Shown: piece after piece, positions 1 through 10,738 of the stretch
How the letters are laid out: each line of letters begins with the position of its first letter
Position numbering within the stretch: the stretch's first letter is position 1
Assembly: GCF_014529535.1 (NCBI RefSeq)
Contig: NW_023503293.1
Location: 3,676,741 to 3,740,740 of the forward strand
Length of the DNA stretch: 64,000 nucleotides
Direction of reading: 5' to 3'
Source of the DNA: Bradysia coprophila
Lineage: Eukaryota; Arthropoda; Insecta; Diptera; Sciaridae
The notes under the pieces: model-generated
What the model saw: the letters and a program-made list of their open reading frames with translations, nothing else
What the model was told of the DNA's origin: nothing
Database searches by the model: none
Made by a program: the position numbers and the translations under genes

Positions 1-33
1 CTATTTTACGACGTTATTCTTTTCTTTCGCTAG

Positions 34-404
34 ATCTACCAAAGCTAATGGAGATGTTACGCGAAAGATTTTATTTACTAACGCATTGTGTCTGTTTATG
101 TACACACACTGCTTCCATGTAATCGATCTTGTACCTATTGTCGTACGGAGTTTCAACAAAGACATTTTGTTCACCAGGATCTTGTGGTCGAATGCCTCAT
201 GTGTTCCTCGAATCTTGTTTCAATCCTTCTCAGACTCTCAGACGATATCTGGCATAAATTATTTCCACTCCTGCGTACCAACTCAATATTGTTAGCTCTG
301 TAGATCGGTCTTAAAGCTTTGGTAATCTCTGAACAACACACCATGCTGACTCGCGTAGTTTCTTCTTTTTCAGATTTTTCTTTCTTCGGGAGTCCATGGA
401 ACAT
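34..404 (-). mobile_element. Penelope-like retroelement relic (C-terminal region)
   Basis: Reading the minus strand from 404 gives an open frame with RVSMVCCSEITKALRPIYR, NNIELVRRSGN and ETRFEEHMRH. This order resembles the linker and GIY-YIG-like endonuclease end of Penelope-like elements, where a 'conserved Arg-Phe-x-Glu-His' stretch follows a short spacer. After a stop near 170 the reading resumes in another frame with YDNRYKIDYMEAVCV, again like the C-terminal tail of these elements. Stops and a frame change mean it is dead. The reverse transcriptase part is absent. Assignment rests on motif resemblance only; a chance ORF is possible but less likely given two successive matching segments. 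Confidence 0.45.
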
Positions 405-751
405 TGACTATTTCGTCAGTTGTTTTTTTCCTTCCATGATTTTTGATTGCGTGCTCTATCGATTTTTCTTTATAACCATTTAGTCGTCCTATGACCAGGA
501 TCGTGTCTCTTTCAATGTCATATGCTTAAAGAGTTTTAAAACCCCATAGGATAATGGTGAATTATTTACATCAGTGTCACCGATAAGCCCTCGGTTTTGA
601 AAAAGTTTATAATATTTTCGGAACAGTTATGTTAAGTTGTAATTCAGTCGCTTGTTGTTACACCTTGAAAAATCTTGTTATTTCCACCAACTGCAATATC
701 CTTTACATTGAATGTTTGTTGAATTAAACTAAAAACTTTTTTTTTACTCAG
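405..751. other. Intronic sequence, no gene seen
   Basis: AT-rich, no recognisable coding segment. It ends in a T-run and TTTACTCAG acceptor at 742-751, so it is probably the intron preceding the penultimate exon of the RING-finger gene. Earlier exons of that gene must lie left of the window or are not recognisable here. Confidence 0.5.
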
Positions 752-1158
752 ATCATTGGTGTTGTATTTGCTGCCGCATACATGGTTGCCAAAGGATCAG
801 ATCTCGTACAAACAGCAATGTTTGTCAAGCGCGCATTTATTGAGCTGCTGAAAAAAGTGGTAAGAGTGTCATCATGATTCTGGATTTGTTCTTTCTTTTC
901 TAAATCTAAATTCCCTTGATGCAGAGTTTCGGATCGACTCCAACGAAAGAGCAACTAGAATATGCCGGCACCCAATGTCCGATCTGTCATGATAATTACA
1001 CGTCACCGGTACTGCTCGAATGCAGTCACATTTTCTGCGAGCTGTGCGTGGGCCATTGGTTCGATCGGGAACAGACATGTCCGCTGTGCCGGGCGAAAGT
1101 TGCCGATGATCCATCGTGGCGGGACGGAGCGACGACAATGTTCAATCAATTTTACTAA
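752..1158 (+). CDS. RNFT1/RNFT2-like RING finger transmembrane protein, 3' end
   Basis: Two last exons are seen: 752-859 (36 codons, begins after TTTACTCAG, ends before GTAAGA) and 925-1158 (77 codons plus TAA), joined in phase 0 across a 65-base intron. The first exon encodes a hydrophobic stretch (IIGVVFAAAYMVAKGSDLVQ), probably the last membrane helix. The second holds a C3HC4 RING: CPIC, then C-x-H (CSHIFC), C-x2-C and CPLC. The end, WRDGATTMFNQFY, resembles the conserved C-terminus of vertebrate RNFT1. Family members are multi-pass ER-membrane E3 ubiquitin ligases; the function here is inferred. The N-terminal part lies outside the window. The 3' end converges on the SR-25 gene; an AATAAA at about 1379 may serve as its poly(A) signal. 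Confidence 0.85.
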
Positions 1159-1577
1159 TCGATTTTTTTTTTGCTTTATTTGAATTTAATTTTAATTTTT
1201 CGTTTGTTTTTTTTTAAATCATGTAACTCAATGATGTCTCTTCGTTCGATTTAAAGACGATGCTCGGTGAAACGTTCGTTCGCTTAGATTTGAATCGAAA
1301 ATAATTTTTGTAAATTAAATCTTTTTTTATTCATTTTATCATTGACATAGGACACAGCATTTTTTTTATAGAAATTCAAATAAAAGAAGAAGAAGAAGAA
1401 GGAAATGTGCTTCACCCACCAGAATAAAAATCCCAACTCCTGTATTATTAATAGTGTAGAACCAAATTGAAATTCATTGTACAATCATTGCATGCGTACA
1501 CTCCAGTATAATAATGTAATGTACACGATAATAGAACGTGCAGTGATTGACCAAACTCGTTTTTATTGTTTATATCA
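1159..1577. other. Convergent 3' UTR interval
   Basis: About 420 bases between two converging stop codons. It holds T-runs, an AATAAA on the + strand near 1379 and its reverse complement near 1326, so the two 3' UTRs probably overlap. No coding potential is seen. Confidence 0.5.
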
Positions 1578-3440
1578 TTAATCAGCTGCCCATCCGACTG
1601 TTCTGGATTTGAAAAATTCTCCGTCGGCCTTTGTGGCATGCCTGAAAACCAAAATGTTCGGAACTTAGTTAACGCAGAAGTTTGTGGAGATTGAGAGCAG
1701 TTTTTACGCCCGATCGAGACGTTTGTGATTGCAGATAAAAAAATGAGTTTTTGCTACGGATTTTTAAATAAAATTACTTCGACGCAAGACTTTCTAATCG
1801 TTTCTAAATATGACGATAAAGACTTCAAAATTTTCACTTCCAGAAGGGAGTCCAATTTTAGGTTCGCGAAGAGGATGTTTACGAAGGAAAGCCACCCTAA
1901 TGTTGTTACAGTAATGGCATGTCACGAATCTTTCGGGGCGTTTCCGTGCAACCTATCTCAGAAATAAAAATATTCACCTAGCGCACTGCAGCGCGACAAA
2001 TAAGCTTTCTAAAATTGTCGAAAATTCTTGACTTGGGTTCGCTCAGATGAAACATCAACGAAAAGTACTTTTTCTAAAAGAAATTTTCAAAAACTCTTTT
2101 GTTTCCAATTCTTCGGATAATTTCACCAAGGTGATGATGCATCTTCAGTCCGAGATTTCACTTCAAAGTTGGCCAATTTATCGTTGGGAATTTGGACGGC
2201 CAAAGGTTCACAAAATTGATTTTTTCCAATTTTCCTTTTTTATTTTAAATTTACCAAAATTAGTCACTGCTATTTGCATCTTCATCGATAGTCGATTGAC
2301 TTTGCAAACAGCAAATTAACGTCTGCGTCAACACTACTACTATCCGATTGTTTCTTTTTCTTACTCTGTTTCCGTCATTTTAGGACCAAGAGACTAAATC
2401 ATATACCGGAATGAAAGGACTGTCGAACTGACGGTGTTACAATCACTAAATCTATTCGTTTTATAACAACAAAACAAACAGTTAGGAAGGCTTGTTTCAT
2501 CGCATTGACTTTTCCTTGAGGATTTACTTCAAGCAAGTAGTGAGGAAAAGCTCCGAAACCTCAATAAGTAAGCACAAAGGAAGTTCTGGATATTCATCCA
2601 ATACCAACGACAACCGAAAACTGAAATCTCGCTCACCTGTTTATTGCCTTGTGACGATCTCTGGTCACGATTTCTTCCAGTATTTCACCTTCACCTTTGA
2701 TCAGCCTAGTAATTGAGGATGTTACGGTTATCCCTTCACTTAAAAAGAAACGATCAAAACAACAAAAACGTACCGTGTTCGCCCGGTCTCTGGGTCCACA
2801 ACACGTCTGATATTGCTTTGAATTTTGTCGTAGTCCTCTTTGGTTTGCGGGGCTCTTGAAATGAAGAACACAAAGATTAGCTGAAACACTTCGTTTTCAC
2901 ACAAACAACAGTCAGTTTTGCTTACCTGGCCTTAGTGTTCATCAGAGCTGGAAGGATAGAATTTAATCAGAATGTTTAAACAGATGTTGGTGGCAATAAT
3001 AACTCATCCTTACATATTGGTGGACCACAATCATCTTGATCCATCAATGATTCTTCCTGTGCTTTACGTTCCATTTTTTTCTGCCTCTTTTCCAACTTCT
3101 TCGCTTTTTTGTACTCTTTCTTCTCGCGCTTATGCTGACGCTTTTGTTCCCTTCTTAGTCGTTTCGCCTCCTTTCTCGCCTTTTTCTTCATTTCGTGTGT
3201 CAGGTTTTTGTCCTTATTTTTATCAGATTCCGATGAGCTAGTACTTGTGCTGCTGGATGATGAGCTGGATGATGAGGACCGTTTGTGTTTAGTTCCCGAA
3301 CTGCACTTCTTTGGCCAATTATCATCGTCATCACTCGGAGCCGAGGGAGGAAGACGAGGATACAACGTCTGTTGATTGGATGAACTGGATCCATCAGAAA
3401 TCACTTTCTCATTCCAACCAATCGTTGGAGGTTGACTCAT
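1578..3440 (-). CDS. SR-25 / ARL6IP4-like SR-rich nuclear protein
   Basis: A five-exon model closes in frame at 220 residues: 3440-3014, 2947-2926 (only 22 bases), 2854-2774, 2705-2637 and 1641-1578, all with GT-AG junctions. The N-terminal exon carries a serine tract (about residues 55-72), an acidic patch and a long Lys/Arg/Glu stretch (about 75-135). The last three exons give KEDYDKIQSNIRRVVDPETG, then RLIKGEGEILEEIVTRDRHK and INRHATKADGEFF, which match the conserved C-terminus of ARL6IP4 (SR-25), a nuclear speckle-type SR protein linked to splicing. NKAP-like proteins share some low-complexity character but not this tail. Start chosen as the first ATG before the MSQPPTIGW segment. The final intron (1642-2636, 995 bases) is far longer than the others. 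Confidence 0.88.
1642..2636 (-). other. Long last intron of the SR-25 gene
   Basis: Donor GTGAGC at 2636 and acceptor TTTTGGTTTTCAG ending at 1642 are inferred from phase and protein resemblance. The + strand ORF at 2047-2319 inside it has no recognisable motif and is taken as chance. The length suggests an old insertion, but I see no clear terminal repeats. Confidence 0.6.
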
Positions 3441-4588
3441 TTTGAAGAATAGTTCAAATGAAGAGGATAATTTACGAAAAATAAGACAGTTCTACGGATC
3501 AGAGAAAGCAATTTAACAATGTCAATATTTATATTTTTTTCCCTTTTTCCTCTTCTCTGTGTGTATTGTTTGCACTGACACGTACGTTTGACACTTTTAA
3601 TGACAGCTGACATAAAAGTTCATTTTAATCTTTCAATTCAGTTCACTTTCAACGCTCAATCCATTTCTCTACACTCCATCAATTCATTGGTTTTGTTTAT
3701 TTTGTTTGTTGTTTTGGTTTGCTGGATTCAAGAGTTTCTTGTGTTATATTTTCCGGATTTCATTGTGTTTCCTTTAGAATGTAAGAAACCGACAATATAA
3801 TGCAAAATGTGTTGATTTAGTGATTTCGGCGATTGCATAATCCGGTCTTCGTGCATGAGGTAGGAATTTATGATTACTGTACTCAATGATTTGCTTCGGT
3901 TATATTCTGACACCGCATCCGTTTTGTTGTTAATTTAAATATTTATAGACTCGTAAACTGTTGTGACCACTAGACCCGTTAGCGCCAAGCCATTCTAAAT
4001 ATGAATTAGATTTCTCAATGTTCGGTAGTAGCTTAATTCATCGAAAAATCAGTCCTAACATCTCTAAAATCAGAATCAATTAATTTCTTTCCCTCATAAT
4101 GTTCCGTTACTAAGCAACGTGCAGTTACTCAAACGTTATGTTATAGCGTTAACAGGTTTAATCCAAGTATATTGAGTTGTATACCTTTCGTAATTTCGTA
4201 ATTCTATCACATTGTTTACATTCATGGTTGGTTTATCATTGAACACACGCACACTTAATTCACTTAGATGTTGTATTGGCCAAAACTTTAGTGATTTAGA
4301 ATTTTAATTAAAAACGGAACATTACCAGTGACTGAAGTCGTTGAGTAATAGTATAGACTAATAGACTATTAACATGGGATAAATGATGAAAATGATGCTA
4401 GACTCAGAGGAGCTTCGACGTCCACAATCGGGCCGCGAAGATTGTTAGATTTTGCAAGATTAAAAACATTTGATCTAAGACTTAAATAAAATAAATAGAT
4501 TTCTTTCAAAGGTCAGCCGTGCCTGACAAGTCCAGTTTTTTTTATGTTCAACTTGACCGGCTAACAAAATAGTTATTTATGACATCGA
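3441..4588. other. Intergenic, no gene seen
   Basis: AT-rich sequence upstream of the SR-25 start; the 5' UTR and promoter should lie in the first few hundred bases. Short ORFs around 3588-3913 have no recognisable content. Confidence 0.5.
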
Positions 4589-4676
4589 GTGCGAAGTACT
4601 TTATTAGGCTCTAGATGTGTAATAATACGGCCTCGTGTCATAATACACATCGTAAGCCTAATCAAGTACTTCGCAC
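4589..4676. repeat. 88-bp hairpin (foldback) element
   Basis: GTGCGAAGTACTT...TATTAGGCT at the left pairs with AGCCTAAT...AAGTACTTCGCAC at the right, and the pairing continues inward (GATGTGTAATAATA against TATTATGACA-type sequence) almost to a short GC-rich loop (CGGCCTCG). Arms are about 38-40 bases, imperfect. No ORF. Probably a foldback MITE. Confidence 0.7.
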
Positions 4677-4858
4677 CGAGATTCATACAACGTTTTATGC
4701 AACAGAGGGATCTAAAGCTCGCAGTTTTCGAACATTGTGATCTCGAGTTGCATAAATGTTATTTTTCTTCAATTCTTTATTGGAAAATCTGTAGTCGAAG
4801 AAAATACTCAGAAAGAAAGTCCAACAGCGGAAATCCAAGGATATGGGAAAGCGTAGTA

Positions 4859-5021
4859 CAGTGCCGCTTTTAGCTTTTGGGCGCCATCGGGCAATTGGAA
4901 AAATAGGCGCCAATTTAGTAAAGCTATTTTTTTTTAAGGACCTCGGACGCCATGTTCTTCAACTCCACTTTAGGCGCCACGGGCATTTGCCCATTTGGCC
5001 CATATGGAAAAGGCGGCACTA
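4859..5021. mobile_element. hAT-type MITE, copy 1
   Basis: Element of about 163 bp starting CAGTGCCGCTTTTAGC and ending AAAAGGCGGCACT(A), with terminal inverted repeats and GC-rich inner segments (GGCGCCA on both sides). A second copy lies at 22289-22451 with a perfect 8-bp target duplication. Here the last base is A instead of G and the flanks (GCGTAGTA / CGTAGAGA region) keep only a CGTAG core, so this insertion is older or altered. No coding capacity. Confidence 0.8.
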
Positions 5022-5095
5022 CGTAGAGAAACCTTAAATTGGTGTGAAAATCCAGAAAATCCTGAGATGACTTGCTTTTGGAAATATTCCAAGAC

Positions 5096-5170
5096 CGACA
5101 CCTCGGATAGTACAGTGGTTACGTAGTAGCCTTCTACCAAAATGCATTGGTATCCTATGACTCACTCAAG
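5096..5170 (+). repeat. Degenerate tRNA-derived SINE head
   Basis: CTCGGATAGTACAGTGGTTA resembles a tRNA A-box region, followed by GTAGTAGCCTTCTACC and then GGTATCCTATGACTC where a decayed B-box would sit. This order (TAGnnCAGTGGTTA ... TAGTAGCCTTCTACC ... B box) is that of tRNA-derived SINEs. No cloverleaf can be closed, so it is not called a tRNA gene. Confidence 0.35.
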
Positions 5171-8100
5171 CTTCATAATGTGGGTAGTTGCAGCGTGTTT
5201 GTTGGCTGTAACGATGCATACACTGAATGGTTCATACATTTAGCCCGCTTTTAGGCGAGATATCAATTAGTACCAACCTTTACTCAGAGAGTATTCGTAT
5301 ACTTCCGAGGCTAGGTTCGAAAGTTACGTTGAGATCCAGACTGCACTTGTTATTGGCCGTAAAAGGTCTGTTAGTGAGCATCTGAACACAGTAAATCAAA
5401 TCAATTGTAGGAAGCGCTACATTTTTTTCCTTTTCTTCACTCCAACACCTGTAGAATGCTCTGACAGTGATCTGACCAAAAATTTTGCCGAATCATTGAA
5501 AATAAAACTTCTCGTCCAGTCAGTTTTCTCTCTGTGCGTAGTACATCACAACATCGCACGAGTACAAAATATTTACAAATTGAAACTATCTGTTCGGAAT
5601 GCATGCATAGGTCACGTACGAATGCAGGTCATTACGTAACTAGCTTTTTATCAGGACGTAATAATTTTGAAAGACAATCTCGTCAAGTCCAACGAAACGA
5701 TAAGCTTAGTGATATCCAACGAAAATAGACTTATTGTTTAAAATGGTGTAGAGCTCAGACGTGGATCATGTTTACAGAAAATCGGTTTTGATTCCGTAGA
5801 ATTTGATAAAATTTGTAATTTGTAATACAACAATTTTATTAATAATTGTAATTTTGTATCATTACGAACCACGCCCAATTCGTCTCGCTAATTTTGTTTT
5901 TTTGGATGAAAATCGAAATATTATGTACAACCAATCTTATCGAATCTGTCGGCTTGGAAAACAAAAGCAAAATTTATCTCGGTTACGGTAACAAAAAATT
6001 TCACGGTTGATTCGGATGACTAGTGATAGGATTCTTTGCCAGACATTTATTTACTGTCTCAATGTTGCATTTTGTACACACAGTTCCTTATCTGATTAAC
6101 ACAGTTTTATCGCATCGAACACAGAAATACAATTGCTATTGAATCATCATCATATACCTACCACTCGAATTAAAAAATGATAATTTTTTGTTGATCATTT
6201 CTTTCCATTCAAAACTTTTTTTTTATTCTTTTTTTTATAAATTTTATTTTATTCTACTTTTATCAATATAATTGTTTGTACATGATACATGATACATGGT
6301 ATACTGTTGCATATAAAAGAAAAAAAAATCTTTTACTGACAACAATATAAACAAAACGAAATGGTTGATAACAAAATTATAAATTTTATTTTTGTCATAT
6401 CAAATATATATTCAATGGAAATTGTTTTCATTACAATTGATGAAAGCAGAATTATAATTTTTTTTGCCCCATTCTTGATGGATTTGACGTTGGTTTTTTT
6501 TTTTTGCTTTGAAATCTACACAAAATATTTACCTAGCATGCAAAAAAAAAGGCCAACAGAATATAATTCTACTTGAACTTGTACGAATGTACACTTTTGA
6601 GCGAAATATAATAACAACAACAAATTCATCGCAAAAATAATAATAAATAAACTTTATTCAAAGTCCATCATGAAGTTCAAATCTATTCATTAACTATCTA
6701 TTCACTGCTATCTGTTCGCAGTATAAATAGTTCTTTTCAGTTTACGGATTTTTTTTGTTCCTTTCTCTTGTGTAATGAATTGATTTATCTGTTCGACAAA
6801 ATCATAACAACATTGCGTGCATTGACTCTATATAGAATTTTGTATTATATTCGGAAAAAGGAATCAAAACGATTTTTTTTTTTAGAGCTGCAAACGAAAC
6901 TACAGGGAAAAAAATAAAATAAACCAACAACCAAATAAACGAGCAATAATGTTGAGTAAATGTAAATCATGCATACCAACCGGAATTTTATTTATGTTTC
7001 CATGTTGTTACCGATTGTTACATAATTGGAAAGAATTATGTATTGGAAATATTGTATGCTTTGGGATTTCTTTTTATTGTTTTACAAGAATACCACTCCG
7101 CTATTAGAACTAAATCAAAGTCTCCAGAAAACAGAGAATGTTATTATTTTGACTATACGGAATGATGATCATTTTTTGAGTGTCTGTTTTGTTTAATATT
7201 CATGTTATAGTATAAATATAAACCTTGAGAATGATATCAAGCCCAGAACGTATAATGAATTTGTCTTGCGGAATTTGTCATCTGAACAAACAAGCAAAAC
7301 AAACAACAAAAAAAAAAACTGGCGAGGAAAAAAAAAGCCGGATTGGAAAAAACTGTTAGTATGACATCCTTTTCAACCATAACTTCAATTATAACTAATT
7401 AAATTCGTGTGGCACATGTGAGAAACCGCTACATACACAAAACCTTATCGAATGCTTATCGACCGAAACAAACATTTCAGTAACTCTCCTCCGTCCATGT
7501 AATGGCTGTATATATAATGAGAGAGATATTACAAAATGTTTTCAGTGATATTGCTGTTGACCCCATCAGGCATGTTTGTTTGTTTATTGTAGTTTATTTA
7601 TTGCTTAATTTGATTTTGTGAATAAAATTGAATAATTTCATTCACTACGCCAATTGCTGGAATTAGTTTTGGAATTTATGGAATTACCAGTGGGCCGACA
7701 TTTATTCTCAGTGCATTGGAACGGTTCTCGTAAGCTTTACCCACTACGCACAATGTTAAAAAAATAATTCCTGAATCAAATTAAGTATAAATGATAAAGG
7801 CTCGGAGCAGGTCAGGTTTAACCATACCTGGCAGCCTTCGTCTTCATCGTCTTAAGGTCAGTATTCAGCTTTCTGTCAACAAAGGTTGAACGAACTTCAG
7901 GTTTCAGCTCATATCAGGTCAGGTCAAATATCAGCTTTGATGTATCAAACTTAAACAAATTCAATTTGACCTGTTCCGAACATGTCCTGTCAGCTGGACC
8001 TACATTTTGTGATTTATTGAATTTTCTTTCGAATTTTTTTTTTTGCTTCAGAAATTGGGAAATTTTTACTCCGAATTCGAATTTAACTTCCCAATATAAG

Positions 8101-8794
8101 AACCTGATAGTAGATGTGGAACAGAATTGAATTTGATCGAATTATTTAAAAACTGGTCCATTCCATTCCATCTTTAAAATTTTCGTCCCAATATTTCGGT
8201 ATCGTTCTAGTGATCATACACTTATACAGAGACCAGTAATAAAATACCTAACAATAGAGAAGATGATTGGGGTCAGTTTCCTTTCGGTCTCACTACTCCG
8301 AAAAAAGGATGCTGTGAAGGCTTTCAGATGTAGGTGCTAACTCGAAAAGGATCAACTAGGAATGATAATTCGAAATCACTACAATGAAAACTGTGCTCTA
8401 TGGCTCTCTGTGTCTTATCAACTTCGAAGCAAATTTATCTACAAAATAATTATTTAATGTTGCGTTGGTTGTTACACTTAGACACATCATTTTTGGTTTT
8501 GTTTCTTGTTTACATTAAAGAAACACTAAAATTGAAATCTTATGAAGATCAACAAAAACACTAAAATTAAATTTTCATTCTTGTTTACGACGACTATTTT
8601 AACGTAAGGTAGGTAATTATATTCGAATGCACTTCAATATGTTCTCCATAAATAAGTCCTAGTATCTCTCTCCCCAGAGTTCAACCGTTAAATTAAAACA
8701 TTAACATTGCTACGATACGAGCACACAATATCAAACTCTCATTCGTTCCCATTGTTGTATTTCAAAAACACTAATCGGTTCCTGTCCGAATCGA
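5171..8794. other. Long AT-rich intergenic region
   Basis: No supported gene. Homopolymer runs and short chance ORFs (5534-5728, 5803-5991, 6361-6576) are seen. Near 7914-7930 the hexamer AGGTCA occurs twice back to back and several more times within 150 bases. The last few hundred bases should include the 3' UTR of the ATP-grasp gene. Confidence 0.4.
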
Positions 8795-10690
8795 TTAAAC
8801 TGTTGCAGCCAATGTTGGCGTGTGGCGACCAGACGCTTTTCTTCGTTGCAAAAATGCCTTAACAGATTTAAACGGCAACTGAAGATGATAGTGTACTAGG
8901 TACGGCATTGGATCCCAATAAACAAATAGTGCTTCACGTTTGTCCAGAACTGTTCCGATCAATTTTCCAACCGCATCGACTGACGGATGTTTCAATGTAT
9001 TTAGCAATACGTCGTGAATCCAGTAGCGACCACTTTCCAGCTCAATTTGACCGGACTTTTGGCGCACGAAATGCGGACACGGTTTGCATATAACATATCT
9101 CGACTGTATACCGGTATGGCAAATGTATGGCAATGAGACGCCAACCCGTGTTCCAATTGGATACAACGTTTGCGTTTGTTCGCAACGCACGAATCGAAAG
9201 CTTATGTGTCCGTTTATTGGGCGCTGGAGACGCACCTTCGAAAAGAATCCCTTCAGCCAATCTTCTATGTCCTTGTTTTTGTCCGGCATCAAACTTCTCG
9301 TTTCTTGCTGCACTGAACAGGTAACATTTGCAACCACTTCCGAATCTTTTATTGTTGTACAAGTAACATAATGCACTCCGGGTAGATCTCGAATTACAAT
9401 CCACGGTTTCATTTCACTGATCTCGAAACCGAATTTTAGATCCCTTCGATTCGTTGGTAGCACATATTTTTGACGATCCAATATTCCACTGAGACCGCAT
9501 GCAATTAAAATGTTTCTGTAGCCGCTTATCCATCCGTTCACGTATAAACGGTGCAGATCTTCCTTGGAGTGGAGTACTTGATAGTTTGGCGTTGGTATAT
9601 CGTTACTTCGGCATCTTTTCAACACCTCGTAAATGTCATCTAAAACCGAAACTTCCTGACTTCCCGGTAAGAAAGAGGTACAGCCAAGCAGTTCTAGGTG
9701 CGGTTTGGCGAGGGCATCAAAATAGGCCATCTAATAAATTGCAAAACGAGAATATTGTTAGATCAACGTTTGACGAACAATTACAGAGCGAAAATGGGGA
9801 AACTCTGAAATAACATTTCACAAACATGAAAAAACGGATCAGGAAGTATGTTCCTACAGGACAATATATCAGTTTTGAAGTCGTTAAGTCGGAAAATAAT
9901 TACCCACCTGAGTAGCACAAACCGGAATGTAGTACGAGATGTTTTCCTTTTGAACTATGTCACATAACGATGTTATGTAGTCCTGCGACGCTTCCAATGT
10001 AGGCCTTGGAACCGTGTAATATTTGCTAACAGCAGTCGAAAATCTAGCCAGTCCAAACAGTCCTTCATAATCAAAAACAATAACTCTTGCACCAGCTGAA
10101 TAAAAATCTCTTGCCAAATGCAATGTTTGAACTGTCGATCCGCAACTAATCATTATCGTCCGTTTCGTTCGATTTCTATCGCCATTCCGGTGCGTGGGAA
10201 GAATGTAGCTGACTAGGGTGAATGGAAATTCAAACATTTTCCAGAACAGCCATAACCCTGCCGATATCCAGAATGTCGGCGCAGCGAATGATAGTGGCCG
10301 AAAGATGACAGATAGAATTCCAATTACGATTGTCTTCACAAATGACAAAATCAGCAACGGAATCCACAGAACAATTCGGACAATTATATTCGATTGAGGT
10401 TCGGAATCTTTTTTGGATGTGTGTTCTGGCCGTTTCGGCGGTATCTCTAGTGCACGATCCTCCGGTATCAATGTGAACGTGCTGGAGTAATTTCGTCTCA
10501 ACGTTCCGATCGGTGATGTTGACAGCGGAGACGTACTCTCCGGCGTTCCACCGGATGTTGGTGAATTATGCCGAGAATTGTACGGTGTACTCCGTGGGGT
10601 TGATTGTATCGTGCGTGAAGGAATGCAATTTCCGTTGGAATCTTGACGACCCCAGGCACCGAAAAAATTGTCATGACTTGCCACCGGCAT
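8795..10690 (-). CDS. Membrane-anchored ATP-grasp-like protein, function unknown
   Basis: Two exons, 10690-9908 (261 codons) and 9730-8795 (311 codons plus TAA), join in phase 0 across a 177-base intron (CAG/GTGGGT; TTTATTAG/ATG) to give 572 residues. Residues 1-80 are Ser/Thr/Pro rich and probably disordered. Residues 103-165 hold two or three hydrophobic helices (IVRIVLWIPLLILSF; IVIGILSVIF; FWISAGLWLFW). From 177 a Rossmann-like pre-ATP-grasp module follows: TIMISCGSTVQTLHLARDFY, ARVIVFDYEG, YYIPVCATQ. The region from 262 (LAKPHLELLGCTSFLPG, VLDDIYEVLKRC, DIPTPNY) has the layout of the ATP-grasp entry seen in carbamoyl-phosphate synthase-like ligases. SGRYWIHD and GTVLDKREALFVYWDPMPY end the conserved part. 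Substrate unknown. An upstream in-frame ATG at 10738 would add 16 basic residues; 10690 is preferred for its AAAATG context. Confidence 0.78.
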
Positions 10691-10738
10691 TTTATACACT
10701 AACCGAGTAAATTTTCTTTTCCTTTTTTTATAAAACAA

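Noticed and set aside
86..303. Overlapping + strand ORFs with paired cysteines (CNRSCTYCRT), considered as zinc finger exon of the RING gene
   Set aside because: The minus strand gives a better explanation as a Penelope-like relic, and cysteine spacing fits no finger.
2047..2319. 90-codon ORF nested in the SR-25 intron
   Set aside because: No motif and no conserved context; treated as chance.
4843..5037. ORF sharing LLAFGRHRAIGKIGANLVKL with another ORF at 22261-22470
   Set aside because: Shared only because both run through copies of the same non-coding MITE.
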